Of a stretch of 64,000 nucleotides of DNA, positions 1 to 11,640 are shown piece by piece. The stretch's first letter is position 1, and the number at the start of each line of letters is the position of its first letter. This DNA comes from Larus michahellis (Eukaryota > Chordata > Aves > Charadriiformes > Laridae): assembly GCF_964199755.1 (NCBI RefSeq), contig NC_133903.1:56116739-56180738 (forward strand), written 5' to 3'. The notes under the pieces are model-generated. The model had not been told where the DNA came from. It saw only the letters and a program-made list of their open reading frames with translations, and searched no databases. The translations under genes and the position numbers were made by a program.

Positions 1-108
1 CTTTCACAGAATCATAGAATGGTTTGGGTCAGAAGGGACCTTAAAGCCCATCCAGTTCCACCCCCTGCCCTGGGCAGGGACACCTCCCACCAGCCCAGGT
101 CGCTCGTT
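1..108 (-). mobile_element. CR1 LINE 3'-end fragment
   Basis: Read on the minus strand, this ends in the CR1 tail (the plus strand shows AATCATAGAATGG near its start). It carries the same 3' block, with CCCTGGGCAGGGACACC, as the copies at 8.7, 25.7 and 56.5 kb. It is 5'-truncated and non-coding. Similarity to the other copies stops near base 108. Confidence 0.8.
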
Positions 109-769
109 TGCCTTGTGTAATGGGAGCTTTGTGCCATACAATGACACAGGCGGCGGTATCAAAAATGAATCTAGAAATTCAAGGAAGAGTAGAGAAGCAG
201 CGTGCACAGGGTTTGATGCGTAAGGACAGACTAACCAGACCTTGACCACACAACGTCTAGACAACGCAAGGAGGCGAGCGCAAGAACGTGGTGTTTAGTT
301 GATGGATGTTTAGGAAGAGATCACCTTCGGAAAGCGGGGGAGGATACGTGTCCCTGCCTCGCTCACCGCCATGAACTCGCTTCCTTTGTGCCCTTTTCCT
401 GACCAGAAAAAGGACCACAGGTGGCACCTTGTGTGGGGGGCAAATTCCCCTCCCATGTCCAGAGCCCAGCCCGCCAGGTTCAGGGCATTTAAAAGAACAT
501 TTAACGCCTTGGACCCGTGGGGTGCTGGAGACGCTCAAAGACGCAATGCTGGAGGCCAACCAACAATACAATGGGGTCATATTTGGATGATGTAATAAAA
601 TGGGATGCTGTGATCAAGATCCTGGATACAACAGGATCCATCTGAAAAGCGTCGCAACAGTGACCCCCAAATGCTGGTTTTCCAGCACTAAGCCTTTGGC
701 TTCCAAAGTTGGGCTTGAAAAACTAAATGGCATCAAGCTCATGGGCTACTTTTGTGTTTTACTTCAGTG
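109..769. other. Unassigned DNA between two CR1 copies
   Basis: I see no gene or known repeat here. Several short open frames overlap on both strands without splice sites or recognisable protein similarity. The right part may belong to the 5' region of the following CR1, whose exact 5' end I cannot fix. Confidence 0.5.
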
Positions 770-782
770 ATCCCCTGCCCTC

Positions 783-1531
783 TTGTCACCAGGCAGAAGG
801 AGGGGAACTAGGAGGGGATGGGGGGGAATGGAAGCGGGTACCTGCTCACGGCAGCAGGAGAGCCCCCTCCAGCCCCCCCAACCCCCCCAGGTGCCCGTAC
901 AGAACAGATACGGGCCTCTGGAGGTAGATGAGGAGGGAACTAAGGATACTGATAAAGCCCCATCCAGGGAGTCGCCAAAGCAGCCAGCTCCACGCGTTAA
1001 GACCGCTGCTGTGAAGAGCAGGAGGAGGGCAATAGTCACAGGGGGGTCCATTCTGAGGGGAACGGAGGGTCCCGTATGCAGGCCGGACCCTTCCCACAGG
1101 GGGGTCTGCGGCCTCCCTGGGCCCGTGTTAAGGATAGAGCCAGGAAGCTTCCTGGCCTGATACGGCCCTCCGATTATTACCCTCTTTTGGTCGTACAGGC
1201 AGACAGTGAGGAGCTGGAGAGCAGAAGTCTGAGGGCAATGAAGAGAGATTTCAGGGCCTTGGGGCGGCTTGTCAAGGGTTCGGGAGCACAAACTGTGTTC
1301 TCCTCTGCCCTTCCAGCTCTGGGGACTGACGAATGGGCAAACAAGAAAATCGGACGGATCAACACCTGGCCCCAGAACTGGTGCTACGAGCAGGGCTTTG
1401 GGCTCAGTGACCATAGTTTGATCTGCAGGACACCGGGCCTGCTCGCTAAGAATGGGAAAACCCGATCCCGAAAGGGGCAAAGGGTGTTAGGCCAAGAGTT
1501 AGCAAGGCTCATGGACGGGGCTTTAAACTAG
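783..1531 (+). pseudogene. CR1 ORF1 remnant with SGNH/GDSL esterase-like domain
   Basis: CR1-like elements carry an esterase-like domain in ORF1. Here the frame is split. An early piece including WKRVPAHGSRR is in one frame before about 880. A second piece from about 885 to 1130 contains RRAIVTGGSILRGTEGP, which corresponds to the GDSL block around the catalytic serine. A third from about 1130 to the TAG at 1529-1531 contains RPSDYYPLLVV and RLVKGSGAQTVFSS. The block I motif reads GGS instead of GDS. The region matching the C-terminal Asp/His block reads NGKTRSRKG, without the expected acidic residue and histidine. At least two frameshifts and the motif losses make a working esterase unlikely. 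Family assignment rests on recognition, not on a search. Confidence 0.75.
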
Positions 1532-1635
1532 AACCGAAGGGGGAAGGGGATAAAACCAGGCCCACTAGCAATGAGCCTAGGGATAAAGGGCCAAGGATGG
1601 GGGTGAAATCGGTAGCCCAGCTCAAGTGCGTCTAG

Positions 1636-4400
1636 ACAAATGCACACAGCGTGGGCAACAAACGGGATGAGCTGGAAGCCATTGTGCAGCAGGACAGCTG
1701 TGATGTAGTCGCCATCACGGAAACGTGGTGGGATGACTGTCACGACTGGAATGCTGCGATGAATGGCTATAAGCTCTTCAGAAGGGACAGGCAAGGAAGG
1801 AGAGGCGGGAGCATGGCCCTGTACATTAGGGAATGTTTTGATTGTATAGAGCTAGATTCCAGTGATGATAAAGTTGAGTGTTTATGGGTAAGGACGAAGG
1901 GGAAGGGAAATAAGGGAGATATTGTGCTGGGAGCATGCTACAGACCACCCGGCCAGGATGAGGTGACAGATGAAGTATTCTATAAGCGGCTGGCTGACGT
2001 CTCGCAATCGCCAGCCCTTGTTCTGGTTGGGGACTTCAACCTGCCGGGTGTCTGCTGGAAATACAACACAGCAGAGAGCAGGCAGGCTCGGAGGTTCCTC
2101 GAGTGCATGGAAGAGAACTTCCTGACACAACTGGTAGGTGAGCCTACCAGGGGAGGTGCCTCGCTAGATCTATTGCTCACAAACAGAGAAGGACTAGTGG
2201 GAGATGTGGTGGTCGGAGGTCGTCTTGGGTTTAGTGATCGTGAAATGGTCAAGTTTTCAATTCGTAGTGATGTAAGGAGGGGGGTTAGCAAAACCTCCAC
2301 CTTGGACTTCCGGAGGGCGGACTTTGGCTTGTTCAGGACACTGGTTGAGAGAGTCCCTTGGGTGACAGTCCTGAAGGGCAAAGGGGTCCAGGAAGGCTGG
2401 ACGCTCTTCAAGAAGGAAATCTTAAAGGCCCAGGAGCAGGTTGTCCCCAAGTGTCACAAGTCTAAAGGGGGGAAAATGGCCAGTCTGGATGAATAAGGAA
2501 CTTCTGCTGGGACTTAGGAATAAAAGGGGGGTTTACCACCTTTGGAAGAAGGGACAGGCAACTCAGGAGGAGTACAGAGATCTCGGTAGGTTATACAGAG
2601 AGAAAACTAGGAAGGCAAAAGCCCAGCTGGAGCTCAGCTTGGCCGCTAACATTAAGGACAACAAAAAAAGCTTTTATAAATACATCAACCAAAAGAAAGC
2701 CAGGGAGAATCTCCATCCCTTACTGGATGCTGGGGGGGAAAGTTGCAACCAAGGATGAGGAGAAGGCTGAGATACTGAATGCCTTCTTTGCCACCGTCTT
2801 CAATAGTCAGACCAGCTATCCCCAGGGTGCTCAGCCTCCGGAGCTGGAAGATAAGGATGGAGAGCAGAACGGCCCACCCATAATCCAGGAGGAAGCAGTC
2901 AATGATCTGCTTCTGCACCTAAATGCACATAAGTCTATGGGGCCGGATGGGATTCACCCAAGAGTACTCAGGGAGCTGGCGGGAGAGCTCACCAAGCCCC
3001 TCTCCATCATTTATCAACAATCTTGGTCAACAGGGCAGGTGCCAGATGACTGGAGGGTGGCTAATGTGACACCCTCCTACAAGAAGAGTCGGAAGGAGGA
3101 TCCGGGGAACTACAGGCCTGTCAGCCTGACCTCGGTACCAGGAAGGATCATGGAGAGGATCATCTTGAGTGAGCTCTCACGGCAAGTGCAGGGCAGCCAA
3201 GGGATCAGGGCCAGCGAGCAGGGGTTTAGGAAGGGGAGGTCCTGCTTAACCAACCTGGTCTCTTTCTATGACCATGTGATCCACCTTCTGGATGTGGGGA
3301 AGGCTGTGGACGTCGTCTGTCTGGACTTTGGTAAGGCCTTTGACACCATCCCCCACAGCATTCTCCTGGAGAAGCTGGCGAATCATGGCATAGACAAGTG
3401 TACTCTTCGCTGGGTTAAAAACTGGCTGGATGGCCGTGCCCAGGGAGTTGTGATTAATGGGGTGAAATCCTCTTGGCGGCCGGTCACCAGTGGTGTCCCT
3501 CAGGGCTCAGTTTTGGGGCCCGTTTTGTTTAATAGCTTTATCAATGATCTGGATGAGAGGATTGAGTGCACCCTCAGTGAGTTTGCAGATGACACCAAAC
3601 CAGGTGGAAGTGTTGATCTGCTTGAGGGTAGGAAGGCTCTACAGAGGGACCTGGACAGGCTGGATCCATGGGCCAAGGCCAACTGTAGGAGGTTCAATAA
3701 GGCCAAGTGCTGGGTCCTGCATTTCGGTCACAACAACCCCAAGCAACGCTACAGGCTTGGGGCAGAGTGGCTGGAAAGCTGCCCGGTAGAAAAGGACCTG
3801 GGGGTGCTGGTGGCCAGCCAGCTTAACATGAGCCAGCAGTGTGCCCAGGTGGCCAAGAAGGCCAACAGCATTCTGGCTTGTCTCAGGAACAGCGTGGCCA
3901 GCAGGAGCAGGGAAGTGATGGTGCCTCTGTACTGGGCACTGGTGAGGCCTCACCTCCAGTGCTGTGTTCAGTTCTGGGCCCCGCTGTACAAGAGGGACAT
4001 TGAGGTGCTGGAGCGTGTCCAGAGGAGAGCTACCAGGCTGGTGAGGGGTCTGGAGACCAGGGCATGTGGGGAGAGGCTGAGGGAGCTGGGCATGTTTAGC
4101 TTGGAGAAGAGGAGGCTGAGGGGAGACCTCATTGCCCTCTACAACTCCCTGAAAGGAGGGTGGAGAGAGGGGGGTGTTGGCCTCTTCTCCCAGGTGAAGA
4201 ATGACAGGACCAGAGGAAATGGTCTGAAGCTGCGGCAGGGGAGGTTTAGGTTAGATATTAGGAGGAATGACTTTACTGAAAGAGTGGTCAGGCCCTGGCA
4301 CAGCCTGCCCAGGGAGGGGGTTGAGCCACCATCCCTAGAGGTGTTTAAGAAACGTCTAGATGTGGCACTTCAGGGCATGCTCTGGTGGCAGAGATGGTAG
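1636..4400 (+). pseudogene. CR1 ORF2 remnant: endonuclease and reverse transcriptase, frameshifted
   Basis: The first part (to a stop near 2496) has endonuclease motifs: AITETWWDD, GRRGGSMALYIRE, GDFNLPGVCW and, near its end, LGFSDREMV. The frame then shifts near 2464-2476, next to a G6A4 run, and continues to 2758. It shifts again in a run of seven G at 2732-2738 into a 557-codon reverse transcriptase frame ending at 4400. That frame shows [43 protein letters not shown] and the catalytic FADD (codons at about 3582-3593). An in-frame TAG at 1633-1635 lies upstream of the endonuclease. Because the RT core is undamaged, decay is limited. Both frameshifts are in or next to homopolymers and could be base-calling errors. 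Confidence 0.9.
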
Positions 4401-4467
4401 GTTGTTTGGTTGGACTCGATGATTTTAAGGGTCCTTTCCAACCATGAAGATTCTGTGATTCTGTGAT

Positions 4468-7400
4468 CTTTTCTGGATGTGCAGAGCTCGCAAATTCTCA
4501 TCCTCTGACCATCAGGTTAATAATACAAGTTGGAATATAGGCATGAGGGATCACCTTAGATATTTTGTGACCGTGGGACAGTTTAATCTTTTAGAATATT
4601 TCAAGCTTAACTTTTTTTTTTTTTTTTAGTTTAGTTTTAGCTTTACTTTTACATTAGAGTTGTGACTTCATTGTTAAAAATAGCTCTTAATGGACAAGTC
4701 CTTCGTACCCATTATGAACCCACTAGGATCATTCATGCAGACCGGCTTCCGAAAATCAAAGCCTGTTAGCGGCTTTTTGCCAAGATGATTAAAGACTTAA
4801 AATATCATATACTTTATACTGAAATTTAAAAAAAAAAAATCCCACATAGAACAATTGCTATTTAAAAGGCTTATTTTGAAATATCTAATATTAATTTTAG
4901 GATGTCTATCTAACAGTTAATCTTGATTCTGAGTGACAAATTTTGCGATTTTCTCTGTTGGAAATGGCACAAGCTTTTGAATTACGTTGGTTCCCTTACA
5001 GTCTGCGATCACTGCTGACTCGGAGAGAGTCGTACAAGTCACCCTTCCAGGTCCCACCGTTTTCCAAACGCAAGGACCTATACGACCAAACATCTTTGGA
5101 GCCGTAAGTACCGCTAAATCCAAACCACTTTAACGACTCTACAAAAGTTACACGGTGCAATCTTCCGTTAAATATCCCATTCGTTCCAATCCAATTAATT
5201 TATTCCTGGGACAAAAACGTAAGCAGTAGCGCCAAGATCCTGACATAAGAAAAAAAAATCTTAAGTGAAAAAATTAAAATAACAAAATCACAGGAAAAAA
5301 TACTTCACATTTATAAGGCACTTTCCATCTCTACCACGTTCCTACATATTTAATACCCCGAAGTTTAGAGTCATTAATCGCATGTCACTTTTGACACACA
5401 TCCAAAGGGCGTATAGAGCGAATACCTTCCAGAGTTGGGACTTCTCTTTTGCCAGAAAGTGACCACACACAAAATCTCACAAGACAGAAACTAGCCCCAA
5501 GTGTGTTAGAAAGCTCATCTCTAGCCATCTTAGCTGTTTACAAATCCCAGTTTCTACCCGTGTAAGTTGTCCAGAATTAATCATTCGGGAACTCATCTAC
5601 TTGCCGCTAATTACATTATTTTTTTCCTGAGGGCTTCAGGCTGTTTTGAAAGCCTCAGCTATTAAAACGACTATCCTACGGTCCGTCCCAGGCAGGAGGA
5701 GGAGTCTCTGCACAGAGAACTCTTTGCAGGGCTGGGCCCAGCGCCCAGATTTTCCAAGGGGTTTAACTGCCTGAAGGTGAGGGTGAAGGCGCGGCGGGAT
5801 TGCCACAAGCTCCTCATTTGTGGTGCTACGTGCCCATCCTACAAGTTACTGCAAGAGGTTTGAAAAAACCTTCTTTGGATGCTCACTTTTCACGGAGATC
5901 AGACTCTCTGAAAGGTTCAGTATTTTTTCTTCTGTGTTGTCTCGTTTCAATTGGTTGATGGAAATAATTTGAAAAAAACTATTTTTTTTAAAATTAAAAT
6001 GCTAGAATTTAGAGGTATTTTCCAAATACAACTGTGAGAGAAAGGCACATGCTACAAATACAACACAAAGGCTTGACAGAGGACCATCTATCATCTGGAT
6101 TAGAAAGTCAAATGGCATGATCATAGGAATAATTTCTAGCTTTAGAAAGCTGAAAAAAAAAACCCCAAAACAACCCAAACTACCCAAAATCACAACCCCT
6201 GCCACAGTTATTTGGACTGACGTTGCTGCACAGACGTCCAGTATTGAGCTGCTTCATTTTTGCTTTACAGAGGCCAGGGTTTTTTTAGTATTAGTAGCAT
6301 TGTTTATACCAGCACAGCAGCGGACCCCATATGTAAAATACAAAGTATAGCAGTGGACAAAAAGCTGATTAAATCATGGTCATCTACCACCAGATACAAC
6401 CTTTTGAACTCTCGTTTGGACTTGCCTACTTTATTTACAATACAGCGCGCAACAAAAAACCAGACCTGTGGGGATTAAGCTTTGGCTCCGGTCTCCAGTT
6501 CGTAGGCTGTATTTTTTCTGTGTGGGTGTTGGCGTTGCTTGATGCTGTGACTGCAGTTTCTTATTTTATTTGGAATACACCTAACGCATTACAAAGTTAC
6601 CCCTAGTAATAAATAATGTGTACTTTGCTGCTACGGGGGAAAGAAGATTAAAAGCGTTCAAAAACCACTTACTTCTCAGCACTCCTCACTGCTTTTATAG
6701 GTAACGCTCTGGTTTTGTTCTCTTACAAACACTGATAACACGGAAAATCTTCTCCTACAACAGGAAAAGGGCGTTTTATGTTATTTCTAGAGCACAGATG
6801 GTGGGGAACATTTTATCTTTGTAAGAAAAGGCATTTCTACACTTCATAAAGATACTCAATTGTAAAAGCTGGTGCGGGACATGTCAACAAAAAGACTGGG
6901 GGGGGTTGAGATCAGTGAGTAGACAGAGATCTACAACTTGCAACTGCCCGCTGCAGTCAGGGTTAGGAAGAAAATGGCCAGGTGTGCAGTGCTCCCTCCG
7001 ACCTCAGCCCCACTCGAAAATGTAAATATTTTGCGTGATTTACAGGCCCCCTTGTAGCTCAAGGCTAAACATTTGTCCACTTATTAGGAACCAGGAAAGT
7101 TGAATTTTGCCACTGTTTCTACATCTGGAAACTCAGAGCTAGGCTTAATTTTATTTTATTTATTTTCCTGCGTGACACCTTTTACTTAAGTTCCGCCCAG
7201 CCTGCCAGATCTGAGATCCCATGCTGTTCTTCAGGCTTTACGCGTGCAACCCGAAGCTCCATCTCTGCCGGGAGTCACGGACTCCTCATGTAATTCCTTT
7301 GATGACAACATGGCAAGAAAGAAAGGATCACAAACTTAGCAAGGGGATTACCCAGCCTTAAACCACAAATAGCCAAGAACAGACGACCTACAGAGTGCAC

Positions 7401-8716
7401 CCCCAAACGCCCACTCCCAGCCACTCTGTACCTACTGGACTCCTCAGCAGCACTGGGTGGGTGGCAGTGTCCAGCTTGGGTCCTTCAGAGCAACCGTCTC
7501 CATTCAGTTGTCCCTCTGTCCTGGAACCCGGCAAGACAAGCCATTATTCACTGGGTGCGGAGCAGCATTTGAAAAACATTGAGAGCGCAGTCCCAGATAA
7601 CTCTCCTGATGGCTCCTCTCTGATAGGCTTTCAATCAACAAAGCCTTCCGCGCATTAGGATGAAGCTTCAGTAGGGGCATCAAGGCTTCCATTAAGCATG
7701 TGAGACAAAAATCTGAGCTGATAATTTGACAGAAAGCACATTTCAGCTTGTCAGACTGAAAGTGCAGACTTGTGATATCCTGAAGGAGGGGCCAATAACA
7801 GTGCATTAAAATAATTTATTAAAGGCTGTTTAAACTAGATTTTTAAATTTTATTTATAGGCTTTACAATTACCATGTGGTTAAAAGGCTCAAGCCCTCCA
7901 AGGCAAATCTGTGGAAAGCCTTTTATTTGAGTCTGCCAAGCTGTCTCTTTCAACCATTAATCCAATCATCAGGAGGCAGAGTTTCTGCAACGGGATATCG
8001 GAACAAGTCTAGGGCAGATTCATCATTAGTATATCACTAAATTTCCAAGTTCTTCCATCCAAATCTCTTCCATAACATAATGATCATCTGGCAGTAAGTA
8101 CAGCGCTCTCTTCAATCCTTCTATTTGATTGATCGAGTAATTATCCAGAGGCCCAAAAGATTTCTCTTATCAAAAACATGCCTAACACCTCCCCCGCCCC
8201 CCACCATGACAACCTCCCACCTCTACAAAATCCATTTTAAAAAAGCCACAGTTCAGAAGCCACGTAACTCAGGCCCTTGGAAGGTTTTACTAACCCACAA
8301 TTGGGGGCTGACAATACACTGTGCTCGCCTGGGCTGAATTTGTTCTACTGCTTCAAATGGCGTCCCTGGTATTTTTGACGAGTGTAAGTTTGCGGGATCA
8401 CCGTGCAGTGGATCATGCATCGTCAGCCAAAGTTGTGCTAAACCTCTCACAACTTTGCCATGGACCATTTTGCCACTTCTTGCCTCTTCTCAGTCCTCAT
8501 GGAAATGCAAGCTCTGCTCTTTCATCTTCTCTTAGGACTCGCCCTATAGCTGGGCCTTTCCTCAGCCACCGTCCCTCAGACCGAATCTCCCATTTCGCAT
8601 CAAACTTCTGCGACGGCTCTTACCACGGTCACTCCACCTCCCATACGGCTTCTTGCCTTGTGTTGAACCTCCGTATCAAACCCTATCCAAAACGTGCCAA
8701 TGCTGGCACCTACCAT
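4468..8716. other. Intergenic DNA without recognisable genes
   Basis: AT-rich, mostly unique sequence. Open frames are short and scattered, with no convincing protein similarity. A T-run of about 17 lies at 4610-4627. The only exon-like stretch is listed separately at 5002-5103. I see no tRNA or other RNA gene. Confidence 0.6.
5002..5103 (+). other. Possible unassigned exon (102 nt, canonical splice signals)
   Basis: A 102-nt stretch is preceded by TTCCCTTACAG and followed by GTAAGTACC, which are good acceptor and donor matches. Its length is a multiple of three and one frame is open throughout (it includes VVQVTLPGPTVFQTQGP). In another frame, a 47-codon ORF starting at about 4962 (MAQAFELRW...) runs through the acceptor and stops at the donor. 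The minus strand also has an open frame with a GTAAGG donor. I recognise none of these products, and three competing readings weaken the case. It may be chance or a non-coding RNA exon. Confidence 0.2.
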
Positions 8717-9010
8717 AATATCACAGAATCACAGCATGGTTTGGGTTGGAAGGGACCTTGAAGCCCACCCAGTGGCACCCCCTGCCCTGGGCAGGGACAC
8801 CTCCCACCAGCCCAGGTTGCTCCAAGCCCCGGCCAACCTGGCCTTGAACCCCTCCAGGGATGGGGCAGCCACAGCTTCTCTGGGCAACCTGGGCCAGGGG
8901 CTCACCCCCCTCACAGCAAACAATTTCTGCCTCACATCTCATCTCAGTCTCCCCTCTTCCAGTTTAAAACCATTACCCCTCGTCCTGTCACTACATGGCT
9001 TTCCTTTACA
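8717..9010 (-). mobile_element. CR1 LINE 3'-end fragment
   Basis: This starts on the plus strand with TATCACAGAATCACAGC, the reverse of the CR1 tail. It continues through the blocks CCCAGGTTGCTCCAAGCCC and CTCACATCTCATCTCAGTC. It is nearly identical to the copy at 25711 over about 230 bp. It represents the RT C-terminus and 3' UTR only. Confidence 0.9.
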
Positions 9011-10687
9011 AAGACCATTCCAGTCTGGCATTTCTCTACCTACGTGTCTGTGTTTTCATCCACTCCAGTGATGGACATCAGTGAAACCAGCTCAAACATG
9101 GCAGAGCTGGGTTAAGGGCCTCCAAGGAATTGTACATCCAGGCAGACACCACGTGCAGGAGCAGTGAAACATCAGAATGGCTTCAAGCGTCCATCCAGGC
9201 TTGGAGACTGCCTTTCCTCAGGTTTTTAACGTCCTCAAAAGCAAGCAAAGATGTTATTACTAACAGATACGGACACTTTAATGTTAAAAACGATATCCAG
9301 TATGCTATCTTAGGACAATAAGGTTAGCAAAAGTGCATTCTTTCTACTAGCTGAATTGTACAATTGTTTATAGCAAAATCTTCGTGGTTCAGTAGCTCCC
9401 ATCAGTGTGCTGAATACAAAGAATGAATTCCAGAGGGTTTTTTGACAGCTTCTTACTGTTTCTCTGTTAAGCCTTTATATTCCCACAAATCCAATCCATT
9501 CTAAGTTTAGCACTGAGGACTGAATTAGCAGATGCAGCTAAATTTAAAACAAAGCAATTTTTTTCATATTCCCACGAGAAATGAACAAATGCACACAGGC
9601 TGAGCGTTTGTAACGGTGGTAAACTGTAACACCAAGCAACACGCTTTAATTCAATTTCAGTAAAGGCTAATATTAGTTAATTAAGACGGCAGAGACACAA
9701 GAGATTTAATCAAGTTCCAGTGGTGGCAGTTTTGAAACATCAGATGAAATAGTTGACAAATATGAGCCAGCTTTAATATTTTATTCTTCTGTTATGTTAA
9801 ATAACATGCAGTTTCTAGGTTGGCCGTATCGGTTATTATAAAAAAGAATCTGCATTTCTCAATGTTTGCACTGTGTACACGCAGAATTATCAATTAATGC
9901 AATTTGAAGACTTGGAAGTCTTTGGAAATTAGAAATTTAAAGTTAAACTAAAGCAATGTATGCACACAGCTAGCGTCTTTGTGGGACATTCTCAAAATAC
10001 CACCTAAAACCAAACACAAAGCATATATTAGTTTTAAGGATCTCCTAGAAAGAGACATCTGTTTTGGAACAATCACAAAGGGCTATCGCCAAAACTATCC
10101 CGTAATAGTTATGAGCTGTAATTTGACATTTTAGATACACATTCCTCTTGCCAAATAATATCATATTTTTGCTCTTGGCAGAGAAAATAAAGAGAAGCAT
10201 ATATCCAAGATGAGTAATTTAGTACAATGTAATCAAGGCAAGCTGCCCTACGGTCTGCATTACAGTTAGCAAGATAGGGCTTTTTTGTCCTCTTAAATAA
10301 AAGTGTGTGTATTATGCAGGGAAAAAAAGAAGCAAGAAAAAATGGTTTTCTTCTTGATCTTATTTTCCATCTGACCCAAGTGTAGGCTTTTATTCCAAGA
10401 GATTAGAGGTGGGGTGGCTAAAGCAATTATGGCTGCGAGCTGTGCTCCATGGAGGTTCCCATCCCCGTAGTTACACGTCCTCGTCAAGGAACCTTCTGCT
10501 CCTCAGCTGTCCCAGTTCACCACCCAGCATATTTACGTTAACTGTCACGGATTTCAAATTACATCACTCTACTGGGCTGTAAATGGAGCTGGCCAAGAAG
10601 CACAGACAGATCCCAAACCTGCGAGGAGGTGACCCATGGCAGGAGAAGGCAGTTGGCAGTAATAACAGTTGCCTCAGTTGTCACAGA

Positions 10688-10705
10688 TTAATCCACCTGT
10701 AATTA
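10688..10705. promoter_or_regulatory. Abutting OTX-like, E-box and homeodomain motifs
   Basis: TTAATCC (10688-10694), CACCTG (10694-10699) and TAATTA (10700-10705) sit end to end in 18 bp. These match consensus sites for OTX/CRX-type proteins, E-box bHLH or ZEB/SNAI proteins, and homeodomain proteins. Short motifs arise often by chance, so this is only a candidate. Confidence 0.2.
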
Positions 10706-11580
10706 GGAGTTACAGCTCCATTTCCCCGAGCAGGGAAGTGCCTTGTAACTGGAGTAGTAAATTGCTGTGTCTGTGACACTGAGAATTCTAGCATCATTTA
10801 ACTGAGCTAAACAACAAAAAAAATTAATGTGTGGGTCAAAGGACTCTGTATTGCTGAATCTTGCTATCCTTATTTTACTCAGAGTCTAAAATAGGTAATG
10901 AAAGAGATGGCTAACTGAGGAGAAAAATCATCAGCGATCTTTAATCTTAACGCAATGATTCCCATCCACATACAGCAGTTTGGGTTGTTAGTCAGCCTCT
11001 GCCTTTCTGCTCCCAAACGCAAAGTTGGCCAAATGACTGCATCTCACCTGCCCCAATTAACAGCTCCCTATTTCTGTGCAAACCCACCTAAATCAGCTGT
11101 AAGGCAAGTTCATGGTACATTACGATAGAGAGATTAGCTGGAGCTCATTTCTCAGCATTCTTTCGAGTTCTCTGCTCTAACTACAGGAAGGAATGACCCA
11201 GATACTTTTTTATATTGGCTGCTCTCACATTCTGGTTTTTTAAATTAGAATAATTTCCTTAGTTTGCTACCAGGCATTTCTTTAAAGTAAAAGCAATTGG
11301 TATAAGCACATATTTTGAACTACGACATGGATTTTATGTTATTTATATGCTCATTCAGTTTTCTGAGAACATATACCTTGTAGGGAGCAAATGTATTTGT
11401 TAGAGTATTATTTTTAAGAGGTCTTATGGTCTATTGAAAATGCATCAGTACAAGCAAAGGAAGCAGATTACTAATGAAACGATACATTTAAATATTAAAA
11501 TGTAACTTGAACTGCGATTAAGCTAATGTTTCCCAAATGCTGTAATATATGCTTATGCAAATCACTGTAGCTATTCTACA

Positions 11581-11640
11581 ATAGAATCACAGACGTTTCA
11601 GCTGGAAAAGACTAATTTGGTTATCTTGTGCACTGCTGGC
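11581..11640 (-). mobile_element. Short degenerate CR1 3' tail
   Basis: ATAGAATCACAGACG followed by a TTTCAGCTGGAAAAGACT-like stretch matches the reverse complement of a CR1 3' end. It is older and more diverged than the other copies, and only about 50-60 bp can be followed. Confidence 0.6.

Larger units (their letters stand above)
770..4467 (+). mobile_element. Nearly complete CR1 LINE retrotransposon, coding frames broken
   Basis: A CR1 non-LTR retrotransposon in sense orientation. In order it has an ORF1 with an esterase-like (SGNH/GDSL) domain, an ORF2 with an AP-like endonuclease (about 1640-2400), a linker, a reverse transcriptase (about 2930-3700) and the long C-terminal region. The 3' UTR ends in a tandem ATTCTGTG motif at about 4450-4466. 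CR1 elements move by target-primed reverse transcription and are usually severely 5'-truncated, so a copy of about 3.7 kb is unusual. It is inactive as read, because ORF1 lies in three frames and ORF2 has an in-frame TAG (1633-1635) and two frameshifts. The 5' boundary is approximate. Confidence 0.93.

Noticed and set aside
764-1480. 238-codon minus-strand ORF
   Set aside because: It is antisense to the CR1 ORF1 region, which explains the sequence on the plus strand.
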